From contig JAZQCY010000067.1 of the NCBI GenBank assembly GCA_045546555.1, forward strand, positions 1 through 14,576: 14,576 nt of DNA. Direction: 5' to 3'. Positions 12,588 through 14,576 of this stretch are shown here, piece by piece. The DNA is from UMGS172 sp045546555. Its GTDB lineage: Bacteria; Bacillota; Clostridia; Oscillospirales; Acutalibacteraceae. The notes under the pieces were generated by a model, which was not told the DNA's origin, searched no databases, and saw only the letters and a program-made list of their open reading frames with translations. Every line of letters begins with the position of its first letter. The stretch's first letter is position 1. Position numbers and translations under genes: made by a program.

Positions 12588-14015
12588 ATGATAATTTCCG
12601 AAAACTTTCCGCACAAGCACTCGTTTTTCAAAATATTTGAGGAATTGACCAAGATTCCTCACGGCTCGGGTAACACGGCCGAAATAGCAAAATATTGCTA
12701 CGATTTTGCTGTCATAAACAACTGTGAAGCCGTTATCGACAATGCGGGCAACGTTATCATAAAAAGACCTGCAGGTGTTGGCTTTGAAAACGCTCAACCT
12801 GTCATAATCCAAGGTCACCTTGATATGGTGTGCGAAAAAACACCTGACAGCGACCACGATTTTATGCGTGACCCCCTTAAACTGCAGTTTGACGGAAAAT
12901 ATATCACCGCCGAAAACACCACCTTGGGCGGTGACGACGGTATTGCCGTGGCTTATGCGCTGGCTTTGGTCGAGGATAAGGATATTCAGCTTCCTCCGCT
13001 TGAGATTTTGCTGACCATGGACGAGGAGACCGGCCTTTTCGGTGCGGCAGGTCTCGACGGAAATATGTTAAAGGGCAAAAACCTCATAAACCTCGATTCC
13101 GAGGAGGAGGGAATACTGCTTTGCGGTTGTGCAGGCGGTCTTACTGCGATAATCGAGCATAAATTTGATGTTTCTGAGAAAAACGGCACCGTTGTAAAGG
13201 TTACACTTGACGGACTCAAAGGCGGTCACTCGGGCTGTGAGATCCATCGCCGCCGTCTTAATGCCGCTTTGGTTTTGGCAAGGCTGCTCAAAAACTGCGG
13301 TCAGGAGCTTAGTCTTGTTTCTTATGTTAGCGGTACAAAATTCAATGCAATTCCGTGTGTCTGCTCGGCCGAGGTTCTGGTCAAGGATGCTGAACCGTTT
13401 ACTGCGGCGTTAGAAAAAGAGCTTGATATCATAAGGGCTGAAAAGGTCTGTGCCGAGGATGAACCGTTACTAACCTTTACTGCCGAACAGAAAACGGTAT
13501 CGGCATTAAGCTGTGAGGACAGCCGCCGTATAATTGATTACCTTTGCAATGTTCCCGACGGCGTTATTTCAGAGGGTGAGACCGGTGTTATAACTTCTTT
13601 GAACACAGGTGTCAGCACGCTTCAAAACGGCGATTGGCATTCCGAGGCGCTTATTCGCAGTATGGTCAACGGCGACCTTGATGTGATAGCCGAAAGGGTT
13701 ATAACGGCTGCAAGCTCGGTCGGCTTTAAGGCTGATTTTTCCGACCGATACTCGGCCTGGGAGTACAATGCGGTATCGCCCTTGCGTGACAAAATGGTTG
13801 AGGTGTATGAAAAGCTGTTTGACCAAAAGCCGGTCGTCAGCACCATTCACGCAGGACTTGAATGCGGAGTTATATCGGATAAGATCCCCGGTATGGATGC
13901 TGTTTCCATGGGCCCCGATATTCTGGATGTCCACACCGTAAATGAGCGTCTTGATGCCGAAAGTGCGATCCGTTGTTTTGAATATCTTGTGGCTATCTTA
14001 AAGGAAATGAAATAA
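12588..14015 (+). CDS. pepD: Aminoacyl-histidine dipeptidase (Xaa-His dipeptidase, M20C)
   Basis: The cytoplasmic zinc dipeptidase splits dipeptides, classically with C-terminal His. The 475 residues match the PepD length. M20 metal and catalytic residues are visible: H77 and D79 in GHLDMV, D116 in GGDDGIA, E146/E147 in MDEETG, D170 in NLDSEEEG, and H449 in DVHTVNERL. The lid domain has KGGHSGCEIH (211-220), and HAGLECGV (421-428) is conserved in PepD. The ATG at 12588 is chosen because GGAGG lies five bases upstream; the same frame stays open for 72 bp further back, but that part is the hairpin repeat. Likely monocistronic, facing the ABC gene. Confidence 0.95.
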   Translation: MIISENFPHKHSFFKIFEELTKIPHGSGNTAEIAKYCYDFAVINNCEAVIDNAGNVIIKRPAGVGFENAQPVIIQGHLDMVCEKTPDSDHDFMRDPLKLQFDGKYITAENTTLGGDDGIAVAYALALVEDKDIQLPPLEILLTMDEETGLFGAAGLDGNMLKGKNLINLDSEEEGILLCGCAGGLTAIIEHKFDVSEKNGTVVKVTLDGLKGGHSGCEIHRRRLNAALVLARLLKNCGQELSLVSYVSGTKFNAIPCVCSAEVLVKDAEPFTAALEKELDIIRAEKVCAEDEPLLTFTAEQKTVSALSCEDSRRIIDYLCNVPDGVISEGETGVITSLNTGVSTLQNGDWHSEALIRSMVNGDLDVIAERVITAASSVGFKADFSDRYSAWEYNAVSPLRDKMVEVYEKLFDQKPVVSTIHAGLECGVISDKIPGMDAVSMGPDILDVHTVNERLDAESAIRCFEYLVAILKEMK

Positions 14016-14027
14016 TTGTCATATTAA

Positions 14028-14172
14028 AAACGGGCTGTCTCATTAAACAATCACTTGTATAAATATTCAGACCGTAGGGGCGACCTGTGGTCGCCCGCGG
14101 GCGAACGCAGTTCGCCCCTACGAGTTTATTGAATACTTATCCAGGTTATGTCGTTAATGAGACAGCCCGTTT
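14028..14172. repeat. 145-bp long-hairpin element between convergent genes, usable as a two-way terminator
   Basis: AAACGGGCTGTCTCATTAA (14028-14046) is a perfect 19-bp inverted repeat of 14154-14172. Pairing continues imperfectly inward (TATAAATATTCA against GATAAGTATTCA) up to the 48-bp palindrome at the tip. The outer stem with its A/T flanks resembles a bidirectional terminator for pepD and the ABC gene. As a whole it could be a MITE-like long hairpin or a terminator whose loop took in the palindrome. Confidence 0.7.
14074..14121. repeat. 48-bp palindromic repeat, copy 2
   Basis: This copy matches the one at 12400-12447 at 47 of 48 positions, in the same orientation. It forms the apex of the 145-bp inverted-repeat element. 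The flanks of the two copies are unrelated, so the 48-bp unit is the repeating piece. Confidence 0.88.
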
Positions 14173-14176
14173 AAAT

Positions 14177-14576
14177 TTAATTGGCAAACTGGCTGTTGTA
14201 AAGCTCGTAGTAAAAGCCTTTAGCCTTTAGTAATTCTTTGTGGTTGCCGTGCTCGATTATATTACCGTTACGCATTACAAGTATAACATCCGAATGCTTG
14301 ATGGTAGACAGGCGGTGGGCAACAACAAAGCTTGTGCGACCCTTCATAAGCCGTGCAAATGCGTGCTGAATGTGCATTTCGGTTTTGACGTCGATAGAAG
14401 AGGTCGCCTCGTCTAAGATCAGCATCGGCGGCAGGCAAAGCATAACACGTGTGATGCACAAAAGCTGCTTCTGACCCTCTGAAAGGTTGCCTCCGTCTTC
14501 ACCGATAACGGTATCGTAACCTTGGGGCAAACGCTTGATAAAGCTGTGTGCATGGGTCGATTTTGCGGCGGCGATC
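14177..14576 (-). CDS. ABC exporter ATPase, C-terminal part (5' end beyond window)
   Basis: The frame is open to the right edge and stops at 14177-14179, giving about 133 C-terminal residues. They cover the second half of a nucleotide-binding domain: HSFIKRLPQGYDTVIGEDGGNLSEGQ (signature LSEGQ, where LSGGQ is usual), Walker B MLILDEATSSID, H-loop VAHRLSTI, and the end GNIIEHGNHKELL. This pattern is typical of the MdlB/MsbA-type exporters with a fused membrane domain, often encoded as pairs. The Walker A motif and membrane domain lie outside the window. The substrate cannot be judged. Confidence 0.93.
   Translation of the reverse strand, partial: IAAAKSTHAHSFIKRLPQGYDTVIGEDGGNLSEGQKQLLCITRVMLCLPPMLILDEATSSIDVKTEMHIQHAFARLMKGRTSFVVAHRLSTIKHSDVILVMRNGNIIEHGNHKELLKAKGFYYELYNSQFAN

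Overview
The window looks like chromosomal DNA of a low- to mid-GC Gram-positive anaerobe, most likely a gut Clostridia member of the Oscillospiraceae/Ruminococcaceae type. This rests on the FMN and SAM-I riboswitches with intrinsic terminators, near-consensus TTGACA/TATAAT promoters, GGAGG ribosome binding sites, an ECF-type RibU, a DUF1294 protein, a GHL10 protein and an Amidase_3 protein. The many short palindromic repeats between genes also fit. The lineage is inferred from recognition, not from a search.

Layout, left to right. Positions 1-400 hold no gene but a dense set of hairpins: an array with four TGAAAT-type linkers mirrored by four GATTT-type linkers, a T-rich hairpin, a detached 18-bp copy of the 3' end of a tRNA, and a further hairpin cluster. 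Two minus-strand tRNA genes follow, tRNA-Gln(TTG) with its own terminator and tRNA-His(GTG) with a consensus promoter. Next on the minus strand come a small four-cysteine protein with its own promoter (746-964) and, upstream of it, a tightly coupled five-gene operon (1045-4883). The operon runs: AMP-ligase fused to an acyl carrier domain, two PlsC-type acyltransferases, a free acyl carrier protein, and an LRAT-fold protein. It reads as a dedicated fatty-acyl activation, transfer and lipid-remodelling system and is the most interesting content of the window.

A 278-bp MITE-like element with 27-bp terminal inverted repeats fills the whole gap between that operon and the next minus-strand pair (5182-9636). 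That pair is a GHL10 glycoside-hydrolase-like protein on a Ser-rich stalk and a membrane-anchored Amidase_3 cell-wall amidase with Ig-like domains; the two probably act together at the cell wall.

From 9732 the genes run on the plus strand: a DUF1294 membrane protein from overlapping divergent promoters, FMN riboswitch plus ribU, SAM-I riboswitch plus metK, and an M20 aminoacyl-histidine dipeptidase (pepD) whose leader carries two palindromic repeats. The window ends with the minus-strand C-terminal half of an ABC exporter, facing pepD across a 145-bp long-hairpin element that holds a second copy of a 48-bp palindromic repeat.
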